In this document: in pieces, positions 9,035 to 17,189 of the stretch | Layout of the letters: every line of letters starts with the position of its first letter | Position numbering within the stretch: position 1 is the stretch's first letter | Source of the DNA: Clostridium disporicum | GTDB lineage: Bacteria > Bacillota > Clostridia > Clostridiales > Clostridiaceae | Direction: 5' to 3' | NCBI RefSeq assembly: GCF_001405015.1 | Contig: NZ_CYZX01000014.1 | Span: 1-64,000, forward strand | DNA: 64,000 bases | Notes under the pieces: model-generated | Database searches by the model: none | Seen by the model: only the letters and a program-made list of their open reading frames with translations | What the model was told of the DNA's origin: nothing | Translations under genes and position numbers: made by a program

Positions 9035-10225
9035 TTGGGAAATATTAATATCTTTATTGTTTTTATTGAAGGGATATTATCAATCTTTTCACCCTGTATA
9101 TTACCTATACTACCGATATATTTAAGTATGTTAGCTAATAGCACTGTAAGTGATATGAATGATTCTAAATTTAAAAGTAGTATATTGATAAGAAATACTT
9201 TATTTTTTACTTTAGGTATATCTACTACATTTTTCATATTAGGAGCATCAATTAATGCGTTAGGTTCATTATTTAGCACTTATAAATATATAATTATGAT
9301 TATAGGTGGAATCATAATATTAATTATGGGATTGTTCTATTTAGGAGTTATTAAATCTGAATTTTTAAGTAGAGAAAAAAGATTAAGTGTAAAATATAAG
9401 ACAATGTCACCTTTAGCTGCTTTTGTATTAGGTTTTACATTTAGTTTTGGATGGACTCCTTGTATTGGACCAATATTAGCATCAGTACTCGTAATGGCAT
9501 CAACGGCAGATAATATTTTAGTAGCTAATTTATTGATATTAGTATATACTCTAGGATTTATTTTACCTTTTCTTATAGTAGCTATATTCTATAGTAAATT
9601 AGGAAAATACTTAAATAAAGTTAAGAAGCATATGGAAACTATTAAAAAGATAAGCGGTATACTTATTATACTTGCTGGATTAATTATGTTAGTAAATGGT
9701 TTTGTTGATGTTAATAAACAATTAAATTCAAAAGATGAAAGTAATATAGAGAATAATAATTATTCAACTGAAGAAAATGCAGGGGAAGAAGAGGAGAGAC
9801 TAGCACCTATAGATTTTACTTTGTATGATAATTATGGAAACAAGCATACTTTAAGTGAGTATAAGGGTAAGACAGTATTCTTAAATTTCTGGGCAACATG
9901 GTGTCCTCCATGTAGAGAAGAGATGCCTTATATAGATGAACTATATGAGGAATATAATAAGAATCAAGAGGATGTTATAATCTTAGGAGTTGCATCACCT
10001 AATTTAGGAAGAGAAGGTTCTCAGGAGAATATAACTGAGTTTTTAGAGAGCAATGGATATAAATTCCCAGTAGTATTTGATGAAAATGGATCACTTATGT
10101 ATGGTTATGGAATGAACTCGTTACCATCTACACTTATAATAGATAAAGATGGTTATATTACAACATATGTTCCAGGGGCAATGAATAAAGAAACTATGAA
10201 GAAGGTAATTGAAAGAGATAGATAG
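9035..10225 (+). CDS. CcdA-type thiol transporter fused to a TlpA-like thioredoxin
   Basis: A 396-residue two-domain redox protein. Residues 1-225 are a CcdA/DsbD-beta domain with six membrane helices and the paired cysteines in SPCILPILP (C21) and GWTPCIGPI (C143), which carry electrons across the membrane. After a charged linker (about 228-256), residues 257-396 form an extracytoplasmic TlpA/ResA-like thioredoxin with NFWATWCPPCREEMP (C290, C293). It should pass reducing power from cytoplasmic thioredoxin to secreted proteins, for example for haem ligation or sulfoxide repair; the client is unknown. The start is TTG 9035, 10 nt after AGGAGG. The usual split genes are one polypeptide here. 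Confidence 0.9.
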   Translation: MGNINIFIVFIEGILSIFSPCILPILPIYLSMLANSTVSDMNDSKFKSSILIRNTLFFTLGISTTFFILGASINALGSLFSTYKYIIMIIGGIIILIMGLFYLGVIKSEFLSREKRLSVKYKTMSPLAAFVLGFTFSFGWTPCIGPILASVLVMASTADNILVANLLILVYTLGFILPFLIVAIFYSKLGKYLNKVKKHMETIKKISGILIILAGLIMLVNGFVDVNKQLNSKDESNIENNNYSTEENAGEEEERLAPIDFTLYDNYGNKHTLSEYKGKTVFLNFWATWCPPCREEMPYIDELYEEYNKNQEDVIILGVASPNLGREGSQENITEFLESNGYKFPVVFDENGSLMYGYGMNSLPSTLIIDKDGYITTYVPGAMNKETMKKVIERDR

Positions 10226-10297
10226 AATCAATCTAAATTATTAAAAAAAGAAGTAAAGAAAATTAAGAGTTTAGTATATAGTATTAAATTTAAAAGT

Positions 10298-10336
10298 AAC
10301 AAGGATATTTCATAAAACTAAATATCCTTGTTATTT
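10298..10336. terminator. Terminator between ccdA-tlpA and the phosphoesterase
   Basis: A perfect 13-bp stem: AACAAGGATATTT (10298-10310) pairs with 10320-10332, followed by ATTTT. It lies between convergent genes and probably serves both. Confidence 0.8.
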
Positions 10337-10363
10337 TAGTTAGTGCAGTATTATTTAAAATTA

Positions 10364-11206
10364 CTATTTATAAAGCTTAAAATTATCAAGTAGTCTGCCT
10401 TTAGTATTTATTGCAGATACTTCTATAAAATTTTCAGTTATATCAACAACAACAAAATGATAGGTTGCAATAGGAGGAATGATAACACCATCTTTGCTTT
10501 TATATTTATCTCGAAGTTTTTCTCCACCTCCACCTGTTATAATTTGATGAATATCATTTTTACCATGAATAATTCTTCTAGAATAATTATGTTCATGAGA
10601 AGAAAAAACTATATCAATTTTACATTTATCAACTACTTGCCAAAAGGAATTTCTATAATTAGGATATAAATCTAGGCAATGACCAAGATGAGCACCAGTA
10701 GGAAATGCTGGAGAATGAACAACAACTAATTTGTTTTTTATATCTACAGAAGCCACATTTTCAAACCAAGAAAGTTGGTTATCTATAATTTTGTGGATTT
10801 CATTAGGATGAAAAGCGTTAAGAATAATAATTCTAGTATTCTCATAATCTACATAATAAGCTGTTTTATTATAATCTTCTAAATAACCACTAGGCTTTAG
10901 ATCATTATAAATTTTTTCAAATATTTTTTCATAGCTATCATCGGTAGGATTAATGTTGACTTCATGATTACCGATAACAGGAAGAATTATTTTGTTTGGA
11001 TGATAACTTTGAACTATTCGTTTAAAATTATTAAATTGGGAAATGAGCTGCTCTTTATTTGAACTACCTGCAATTGAATCACCACACATCACTAGAAAAT
11101 CAATTTTAGGATTTAATTTTATTGATTGTTCCATTATTGATTTTAAAACTTTAGTATTTACCCCATTATTTTTACCCTTTGAATCACCGAAAACTAAAAA
11201 ACGCAT
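10364..11206 (-). CDS. Calcineurin-like metallophosphoesterase, cytoplasmic
   Basis: A 280-residue protein with the full metallophosphoesterase motif series: FGDSKG at the N-terminus (a D-x-x-x variant of DxH), VMCGDSI (GD), VIGNHE (GNHE), VVVHSPAFP and SSHEHNYSRR (GHxH-like). The arrangement recalls purple-acid-phosphatase-like enzymes. There is no signal peptide or membrane segment. Its AAGGAGA site is well spaced. The kinase-like gene just upstream on the same strand ends 10 nt before it, so the two form an operon and may act on the same target. The substrate could be a phosphoprotein, nucleotide or sugar phosphate. Confidence 0.85.
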   Translation of the reverse strand: MRFLVFGDSKGKNNGVNTKVLKSIMEQSIKLNPKIDFLVMCGDSIAGSSNKEQLISQFNNFKRIVQSYHPNKIILPVIGNHEVNINPTDDSYEKIFEKIYNDLKPSGYLEDYNKTAYYVDYENTRIIILNAFHPNEIHKIIDNQLSWFENVASVDIKNKLVVVHSPAFPTGAHLGHCLDLYPNYRNSFWQVVDKCKIDIVFSSHEHNYSRRIIHGKNDIHQIITGGGGEKLRDKYKSKDGVIIPPIATYHFVVVDITENFIEVSAINTKGRLLDNFKLYK

Positions 11207-11216
11207 ATAATCTCCT

Positions 11217-11756
11217 TCAATAAAAATTATTTATAGAATTCCACCTGTTATAAAGGTCAGGTCGTACAATCTTAACATAGCTTAAAAATTGATTTTTATA
11301 ATTAAGCTTATCTAAGCCTTCTAGTATTAACTTTGGGTAAATAGTTTCTTTTTTCATTGCTCGAGCAGTATCTATAATCTTAAGCTCATACTGATCAGTA
11401 AGTAATATATGAAATAAGGTAGTGTCTAATCTTGAAAAGCCTACAAAATTCATAGCATCATATAATTCTATTAACTTATCTGATAAATAAGGGGTTAATG
11501 AATTTGATAATAGATATTTATCAAGTTCTATACCATCTATATATTCACGGATAATATACTTGTCTCCATATGAATATAAAATTGGAAAGTGATAGTCAAC
11601 CTGTGACATAAGCATGGTATTTATTTCTTTTAAGCAATGAGACTTTTTCTTAAATATTTTTATACATTTTTCATCATCTATTTTATATACCGAACCTTGA
11701 GTTCCGCTACCGATGAATTGAAGCTTATTTATATCTATATTTTTAGGAAATTTCAT
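11217..11756 (-). CDS. Small protein-kinase-like protein
   Basis: A protein of about 179 residues with a reduced eukaryotic-like kinase fold. It has a glycine loop IGSGTQGSVYKI (about 16-26) and an ATP-anchoring Lys in CIKIFK (K33). The catalytic-loop equivalent is SRLDTTLFHILL, with the catalytic Asp at D111 but His instead of Asn at the metal-binding position 116. LKIIDTAR replaces DFG (D129). It lacks most of the C-lobe, so activity is uncertain; the Bacillus YrzF-type small kinases are a plausible relative. An upstream in-frame GTG lies inside the ribosome binding site, so I take ATG 11756. It is followed by a phosphoesterase in the same operon. Confidence 0.72.
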   Translation of the reverse strand: MKFPKNIDINKLQFIGSGTQGSVYKIDDEKCIKIFKKKSHCLKEINTMLMSQVDYHFPILYSYGDKYIIREYIDGIELDKYLLSNSLTPYLSDKLIELYDAMNFVGFSRLDTTLFHILLTDQYELKIIDTARAMKKETIYPKLILEGLDKLNYKNQFLSYVKIVRPDLYNRWNSINNFY

Positions 11757-11901
11757 ATTTAACACCTAAAACATTGATTTATTTATATAGTATATGAAAC
11801 AAATGTATAAAGGATAAACTGAGAAAAGTTAAATTCATCTATTTTACTATTATTTGAATAAATGGTAAAATAATTTTATTAATTAAAAGGGGGCGATTGA
11901 T

Positions 11902-13239
11902 ATGTATAGATTTCCAGAAGAATTATATACAGATATCAGAATTGAAACTGTAAAAACTAATAGCATAACCTATGAAAATAATGAGTTGAAGCAGAATAAA
12001 TTAAAAGTTGAAAAAGGGGCATTTATACGTATATTTGATGGGGAGAGATGGTATTATAGCTCTACTACAAATATTGAAGAAATACAGAAAGAAATTGATG
12101 AACTATCAAAACTGGCTAAAAGAAATGAAAATATTTATGATAATCCTGTAGTTAAGAGGATAGAAGTAAATAAAGGCAATGATATAAAATATAAAAATAA
12201 TAACATAATAGAAGTATCTAATGATGAAAAGATTAAACTTTTAGAAAGTTACCTACCTATAAATAATGAATTCCCAGAAATATTAAATTCGAGATTACTT
12301 TATAAAGACACTTATACAATAAAAGAAATAATTTCAAGTAAAGGTACAGATGTTACTTTTGATATACAGAATGCATATATAGCAAATAGGTATCAATTAT
12401 CTATTGATGGTATGACTCAAAATGGTGGAGAAACTATATATGAAGATGATTTTAATAAACTGTTTAATAAGCAAGATTTATTTAGAGAAGAAATTATTAA
12501 AAATTTAGAGTATGCAAAAAATGCTGTGCCTGTAAAAAAAGGAGTTTATACATGTATACTTTCTCCAGTTGTAGCAGGTGTATTTGCTCATGAAAGCTTT
12601 GGTCATAAAAGTGAATCAGACTTTATGATAGGTGATGAGAAGATGATGGAAGAATGGAGTATAGGAACTAAGGTTGGTTCAGAAATATTAAATATAATAG
12701 ATTGTGGAAATATTGAAGGCTCTGGATATGTACCTTATGATGATGAAGGAACTAAGGCAAAGGAAAATTATTTAATAAAAGATGGAATTTTAAATGGAAG
12801 ACTTCACAGTGCATATACTGCAGGTGCTTTAAATGAGGATGTTACTGGTAATAGCAGAGCTATAAATTTTGAATATGAACCTATAGTAAGAATGACCACA
12901 ACTTATATCGGAGCTGGTAATTTAACAAAAGAAGAACTTTTTAATGGAGTTAAAGAAGGAATATATATAGATAGTTTTATTCATGGTTCAGGAATGTCTA
13001 CATTTACTATAGCACCATCAAGAGCTTATATGATTAGAGATGGAAAAATATCAGAACCAGTAAAAGTATCAGTAATAACAGGAAATGTAATGAGTACATT
13101 AAATGAAATAGATGGCTTATCTAATGAAGTTGAAATTAAATCATTAGGGACAGGTGGTTGTGGAAAAATGGAACAGTGGCCACTATCTGTAGGATTAGGT
13201 GGGCCATATGTACGTGTAAATAAAATAAATGTTGAATAG
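11902..13239 (+). CDS. tldD: TldD-family metalloprotease subunit
   Basis: The catalytic subunit of the TldD/TldE heterodimeric zinc protease, 445 residues. The family motif HExxxH is seen in FAHESFGHKSESD, together with the downstream GGCGKMEQWPLSVGLGGPYV region that shapes the active site. The pair degrades unfolded or small peptides inside the complex and matures some modified peptides in other bacteria; no such substrate gene is visible here. A G-rich ribosome binding site precedes the ATG. The partner subunit follows within a few bases. Confidence 0.92.
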   Translation: MYRFPEELYTDIRIETVKTNSITYENNELKQNKLKVEKGAFIRIFDGERWYYSSTTNIEEIQKEIDELSKLAKRNENIYDNPVVKRIEVNKGNDIKYKNNNIIEVSNDEKIKLLESYLPINNEFPEILNSRLLYKDTYTIKEIISSKGTDVTFDIQNAYIANRYQLSIDGMTQNGGETIYEDDFNKLFNKQDLFREEIIKNLEYAKNAVPVKKGVYTCILSPVVAGVFAHESFGHKSESDFMIGDEKMMEEWSIGTKVGSEILNIIDCGNIEGSGYVPYDDEGTKAKENYLIKDGILNGRLHSAYTAGALNEDVTGNSRAINFEYEPIVRMTTTYIGAGNLTKEELFNGVKEGIYIDSFIHGSGMSTFTIAPSRAYMIRDGKISEPVKVSVITGNVMSTLNEIDGLSNEVEIKSLGTGGCGKMEQWPLSVGLGGPYVRVNKINVE

Positions 13240-13254
13240 GGGTAGGTGAGAAAA

Positions 13255-14481
13255 GTGATTAGAGAAGCTTATATAAATAGAATGAAGGAAATAGCACTTA
13301 ACGTAACGCAGACAAGAATAGATTCCATAAGAAAAAAGGATATTACAAAGAGTGGTTGTAGAGTATATAAAGATGGATATATAGGGGTAAGCGGAAGCTT
13401 AGGAGAGCCAACTGAGGAAACATGGAATGAAGCTATTAAGAATCTTGAAAATAAAGTTCCGTATAATTTTGAAGTATGCAAAGATAGAAAGAGAAGAAGA
13501 GATTTAAGAGAGTGTAATATGTCTTCAGATGAATTCTTAAAAAAAGCAGAAGAGTTATTAGAAATTATAAGGTCAGAGTTTCCAAACTTTATTTTCAGCA
13601 ATAAGATTAAGTCTATAGAAACAGAAATTACTTTAAAAAATGATGTAGGATTAGAATATGTTAATTTAGATAAGTATTATCAGACTGAATTAATTATAAA
13701 GCATAAAGAATCGGTAAATGTTTTTGATACAGCTGTACAGAGATGTGAAAGACAATTTGATATAGAAGCTATAGTAAAAGATGTTAGAGATTATTTAACT
13801 GCTTTTGATAATATAGTTGAAATACCTAAGGAAACAAAGATTCCTGTAATTTCGAATTTTTATGATTTAGGAGAAAAAGTTATTGAAGGTTTAAATGGAA
13901 ATGACCTTTACAAAGGAACTTCTATTTTCAATAATAAGCTTGGAAAAGAAGTATTTTCAAAAGATTTTACAGTATATGTTGATAGAAGTGAAGAAAATAT
14001 TGATATACCTTTCTTTGATGCAGAAGGAAGCGTTATTGAAAATGATAGATTTTGTTTAATCCAAAATGGGAAAATAAATTTTGGATATACAGATAAGAAA
14101 ACTTCAGCTGAATATAATATTCCAAATACAGCTGCAGCCCTTGCTAATTATGATGAAGTACCTTCATTATATGGACAAGGAATGGTAGAATCAAGAATTA
14201 AGGTAAAGAGTGGAGATAAAACTTTATCAGAAATATTAAATGGAAAAGAAGCTATATACACTGTAATTATGTCTGGAGGAGACTGTACAAATGAAGGGGA
14301 TTTTGCATCTCCAGTTCAAATGGCATACTTATTTAAAGATGGGAAAATAGTTGGAAGGTTACCAGAGTTTTCGGTGTACGGAAATATATATGAAATGTTT
14401 GGAGAAGATTATTTAGGGCAAACTGCTGATAGATGCTATTTTGGGGAACATGCTATAGTATTAAATATGAACATTAAATAA
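13255..14481 (+). CDS. tldE: TldE/PmbA-family subunit
   Basis: The non-catalytic partner of TldD, about 408 residues. It shows the TldE/PmbA fold (VPYNFEVCKDRKRRRD, NIPNTAAALANYDEVPSLYG, VIMSGGDCTNEGDFASPVQ) and lacks the HExxxH motif, as expected. GTG 13246 is in frame, but GTG 13255 is better spaced from the AGGTGAG site, so I use the latter. It is translationally close to tldD and ends at a strong terminator. Confidence 0.88.
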   Translation: MIREAYINRMKEIALNVTQTRIDSIRKKDITKSGCRVYKDGYIGVSGSLGEPTEETWNEAIKNLENKVPYNFEVCKDRKRRRDLRECNMSSDEFLKKAEELLEIIRSEFPNFIFSNKIKSIETEITLKNDVGLEYVNLDKYYQTELIIKHKESVNVFDTAVQRCERQFDIEAIVKDVRDYLTAFDNIVEIPKETKIPVISNFYDLGEKVIEGLNGNDLYKGTSIFNNKLGKEVFSKDFTVYVDRSEENIDIPFFDAEGSVIENDRFCLIQNGKINFGYTDKKTSAEYNIPNTAAALANYDEVPSLYGQGMVESRIKVKSGDKTLSEILNGKEAIYTVIMSGGDCTNEGDFASPVQMAYLFKDGKIVGRLPEFSVYGNIYEMFGEDYLGQTADRCYFGEHAIVLNMNIK

Positions 14482-14490
14482 TATATTAAT

Positions 14491-14523
14491 AAAACAACGC
14501 TTATTTAAAGCGTTGTTTTATTA
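14491..14523. terminator. Bidirectional terminator between tldE and the cupin gene
   Basis: A perfect 12-bp stem AAAACAACGCTT (14491-14502) pairs with 14508-14519 across a 5-nt loop; T and A runs flank both arms. Confidence 0.85.
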
Positions 14524-14529
14524 TGGTTA

Positions 14530-14874
14530 TTATAAAGCAACAAAGTCAGATGGGAATGGTGCAATTACACTAACTAATATAATATCTTCATTTCCTGTAT
14601 TTTTTAAACCATGTTGCGCATCTTTTGTTGATAAAAGCATATCTCCTTTAGAAAATGGAACTTCTTTATCTTTCTCAGGATAAACTACTCCTGTTCCTTG
14701 AATGCAAATCCATAAGTCATCTGATGTAGTATGCTTATGAGTAGGAATAAATTGATTAGGCTTAACAACCCAAACAGCAGCGGTAGTAGAATCAGAAGTA
14801 TAAACAACTGTCTTCTTAGCTTCTTTATCATCACCTTGGGCAACTTCACTTAATTTGAATAAACGATTATTCAT
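14530..14874 (-). CDS. Single-domain cupin protein
   Basis: A 114-residue small beta-barrel with cupin motif 1 as HKHTTSDDLWICIQGTG (metal-ligand His residues and the acidic position) and motif 2 as FSKGDMLLSTKDAQHGLKN. It is likely a metal-dependent small-molecule binder or isomerase; the substrate cannot be read from the sequence. It has a well-placed AAGGAGT site and lies just downstream of yjjW on the same strand, 64 bp apart, so co-transcription is possible. Confidence 0.8.
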   Translation of the reverse strand: MNNRLFKLSEVAQGDDKEAKKTVVYTSDSTTAAVWVVKPNQFIPTHKHTTSDDLWICIQGTGVVYPEKDKEVPFSKGDMLLSTKDAQHGLKNTGNEDIILVSVIAPFPSDFVAL

Positions 14875-14938
14875 AAATAATCACTCCTTTAAAACATTAT
14901 GTAAATAGGTTATGGAGTAATAGTTACTTTATACATTA

Positions 14939-15772
14939 CTATACTATAATAATATTTTTACATCCACCTTCTTCAGCAATACTTTTTATTGTATTCATAT
15001 ATTCATCAGAAGGAGTAGGATGAAGTTTTAAAGATTGTCTTACTCCAAGATTTCTAAACTTTATAAGCTTGTATCTTATATTTGAATCATACTTATTTAT
15101 AATTTCTGAAACTTTGCGTACAGTTTCTTCATTATTAAATAATTCAGGAACTATAACTGTTCGTACTTCATAAAGCTTTCCTATAGAAGCTAAGAATTCT
15201 AAATTTGATAATACATTTGCGTTATCAAAAGATATATATTTATTATGTATAGTATTATCAAAAGCTTTAACATCAAGCATAACGCTATCACAAACTTCTA
15301 AAAGTTTAGGCATTTCTTTAAAATCTTTAGAACCATTGCTATCAATAAAGCATGTTAGGCCTAATGATTTTATCTTTGTAAATAAATGAAAAAGAAAATC
15401 TTCTTGAAGAGTACATTCTCCACCAGATACTGTTATACCTTGGATAAAAGGTTTATAATTATTTATTTCATTAATTATATCATCAACAGACATCTTAGAG
15501 ATTTTTGGACTACTACTATTATTACATGTTTTAATACATGAATCGCAATTACAGCATTTTGATTTATCCCAAAAAACTTCACCGTTATTTTTAGTAATAG
15601 CTCCACTAGGGCAAGCTGTGATACATGTACCACAGTTACCACATATATTTATTGTTTCAGGATTATGACAATAGATACAATTGAAATTACAACCTTGTAG
15701 AAATATTGCAGTTCTATTTCCTGGCCCATCAACAGAGCTAAAAGGAATTATCTTATTAACCAATCCAGTCAT
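14939..15772 (-). CDS. yjjW: YjjW-family glycyl-radical enzyme activase
   Basis: A 277-residue radical-SAM activase. The N-terminal CNFNCIYC (CX3CX2C) binds the SAM cluster. Two ferredoxin-like motifs follow, CGNCGTCITACPSG and CCNCDSCIKTC, as in activases of the PflA-II class. SGGECTLQ is the SAM GGE motif. It should install a glycyl radical on its partner YjjI; the reaction of that enzyme is not established. Its start codon overlaps the yjjI stop codon (TAATG), so it is translationally coupled. It appears intact although its partner is truncated. Confidence 0.86.
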   Translation of the reverse strand: MTGLVNKIIPFSSVDGPGNRTAIFLQGCNFNCIYCHNPETINICGNCGTCITACPSGAITKNNGEVFWDKSKCCNCDSCIKTCNNSSSPKISKMSVDDIINEINNYKPFIQGITVSGGECTLQEDFLFHLFTKIKSLGLTCFIDSNGSKDFKEMPKLLEVCDSVMLDVKAFDNTIHNKYISFDNANVLSNLEFLASIGKLYEVRTVIVPELFNNEETVRKVSEIINKYDSNIRYKLIKFRNLGVRQSLKLHPTPSDEYMNTIKSIAEEGGCKNIIIV

Positions 15773-16919
15773 TATCTTATCATTCTCTCAAGAACTTTAC
15801 CGTTTTTAACTTGTCCTTGTCCTAAAACAACTGTATCTTGAAGTGTAGCTTCACCTCTATTTAATTTTTCTATTTCACTTTTCTTAACTAAGTATCCAGT
15901 GATTCTTATCACATCAGCATCTGAAGAGTAAAGAGAGAAGTATCTCATACCTTCTTTAAATGCACCTTGAATTATGTTTAATATAAATTCAGGATTGTTC
16001 ATAGAATTAACTTCAAATGGGAATATATCGCCCACTCCTGATGGGAAGTATTTATGGAATCTAGCAGTTTGTTTTAAATGCTTCCATAATTCAGGTTCTT
16101 CACCTATTGGAATTCTTGAGCCAGGACTTATATTTATATCATCACCTATACCTACTTGAGCATGAAGTAATAGTCTTTCGTTAGTAACTTTGCAGTGTTT
16201 ACTTTGGAAATTATTTATAAAATCCTCCATAAAGTCCATTATTCTAACGCCTAAATCATCAGCTTCTTGACAGTGACCAAACTTATCTTCTAGTTTTTCA
16301 GCTTTAAGAAGTATATTAACAGCTTCAGCAAGTCCAACAAGTCCAAACATAGAAGTAAATCTATCTTTACTTATGAAACCTTCTTTTACTAAGAAGTTTG
16401 TTTCAAAGAAAGTACTTTCTTCAACTATGTATCTAATTCTTTCATTTATATATTCAGCCATACACTTCATAGCATTAGGTAATTTATCATTGAAGAAATC
16501 ATCAATATCAGTGGCAGTAGAAGCTAAAGTAGATAATCTCATTCTTACTAAAGTATGTGCTCCCCCTCCAACATGTAGACCGTTATAGCAACTAGCAATT
16601 CCGTAAGTGCCTAAATCTTCAGTAAACATCTTATGATTAGCAAAGCTCGGCTTAGCTGTAACTAATGCTGTTTTAATAGCTTCAATCGCTAAGTCATCAG
16701 GAGTTTCTTCACTATATTTTAAAGTTAAGTTTGGAATAGCATTTTCTAATTCTCTCTCAACTTCTAATATTATTTTTGCAGCCTTAGTTGGCTTTGGACC
16801 TAAGTTACCATGACAGAATGAGTCAGTTATAGTTCTATCTAATTGTGTTAAAAACAATCTAATTGCAAGTTTAGCTTCAACTTCATCCACTATATAACAA
16901 TTTTTTCGATATCGTTCAT
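15772..16919 (-). pseudogene. yjjI: YjjI-family glycyl-radical enzyme with N-terminal deletion
   Basis: The 372-codon frame (GTG 16890 to 15772) matches YjjI from about residue 137 of the roughly 516-residue E. coli protein onward. It keeps the probable catalytic Cys in GIASCYNG (C101 of this frame) and the radical glycine in RITGY (G332). The first about 125-135 residues are missing. Just upstream, ATG 16919 with a strong GAGGTGAG site opens a 9-codon stub (MNDIEKIVI) that stops at TAG 16892-16890. That TAG shares its G with the GTG of the long frame. This looks like the original start joined out of frame to the middle of the gene by an internal deletion. The long frame might still be made by reinitiation at TAGTG. 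Confidence 0.72.
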
Positions 16920-17084
16920 ATTCTCACCTCTAAAGTCATCTTATGTTCCTATAGATTATAACATATCTTTAGGTTATTTAATTATAGTAAATATCAGTTA
17001 GTATAAGCTATTTTATTATGATGAGTTTTAATGTAAGTTTTAATATTCCAATAAATAATTAATGAAATTATTATAAAAATAGGA

Positions 17085-17090
17085 TATAAT
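17085..17090 (+). promoter_or_regulatory. Probable -10 box (TATAAT) of the DEAD-box helicase gene
   Basis: A perfect TATAAT places the transcription start near 17097, a few bases before a long hairpin. No good -35 was found at 17 nt, and a weak TTAATG lies slightly too far upstream. Confidence 0.45.
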
Positions 17091-17101
17091 GAATAGTAAT
17101 G

Positions 17102-17155
17102 AACGCTATATAAATGCTTATGTTAGTGAATTGCATTTATATGGCGTTATTTTTA
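17102..17155 (+). terminator. Terminator-like hairpin in the helicase leader
   Basis: A 16-bp stem: AACGCTATATAAATGC (17102-17117) pairs with 17133-17148 (one G-U), closing a 15-nt loop, then ATTTTTA. It lies 41 nt upstream of the helicase ATG and at the very 5' end of its predicted transcript. The U-run is on the plus strand only, and no plus-strand gene ends upstream. It is therefore a candidate leader attenuator or a stabilising 5' hairpin. Confidence 0.7.
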
Positions 17156-17189
17156 TGTGGAAAATAATTTTTATTAAAAAGGAGAAATA

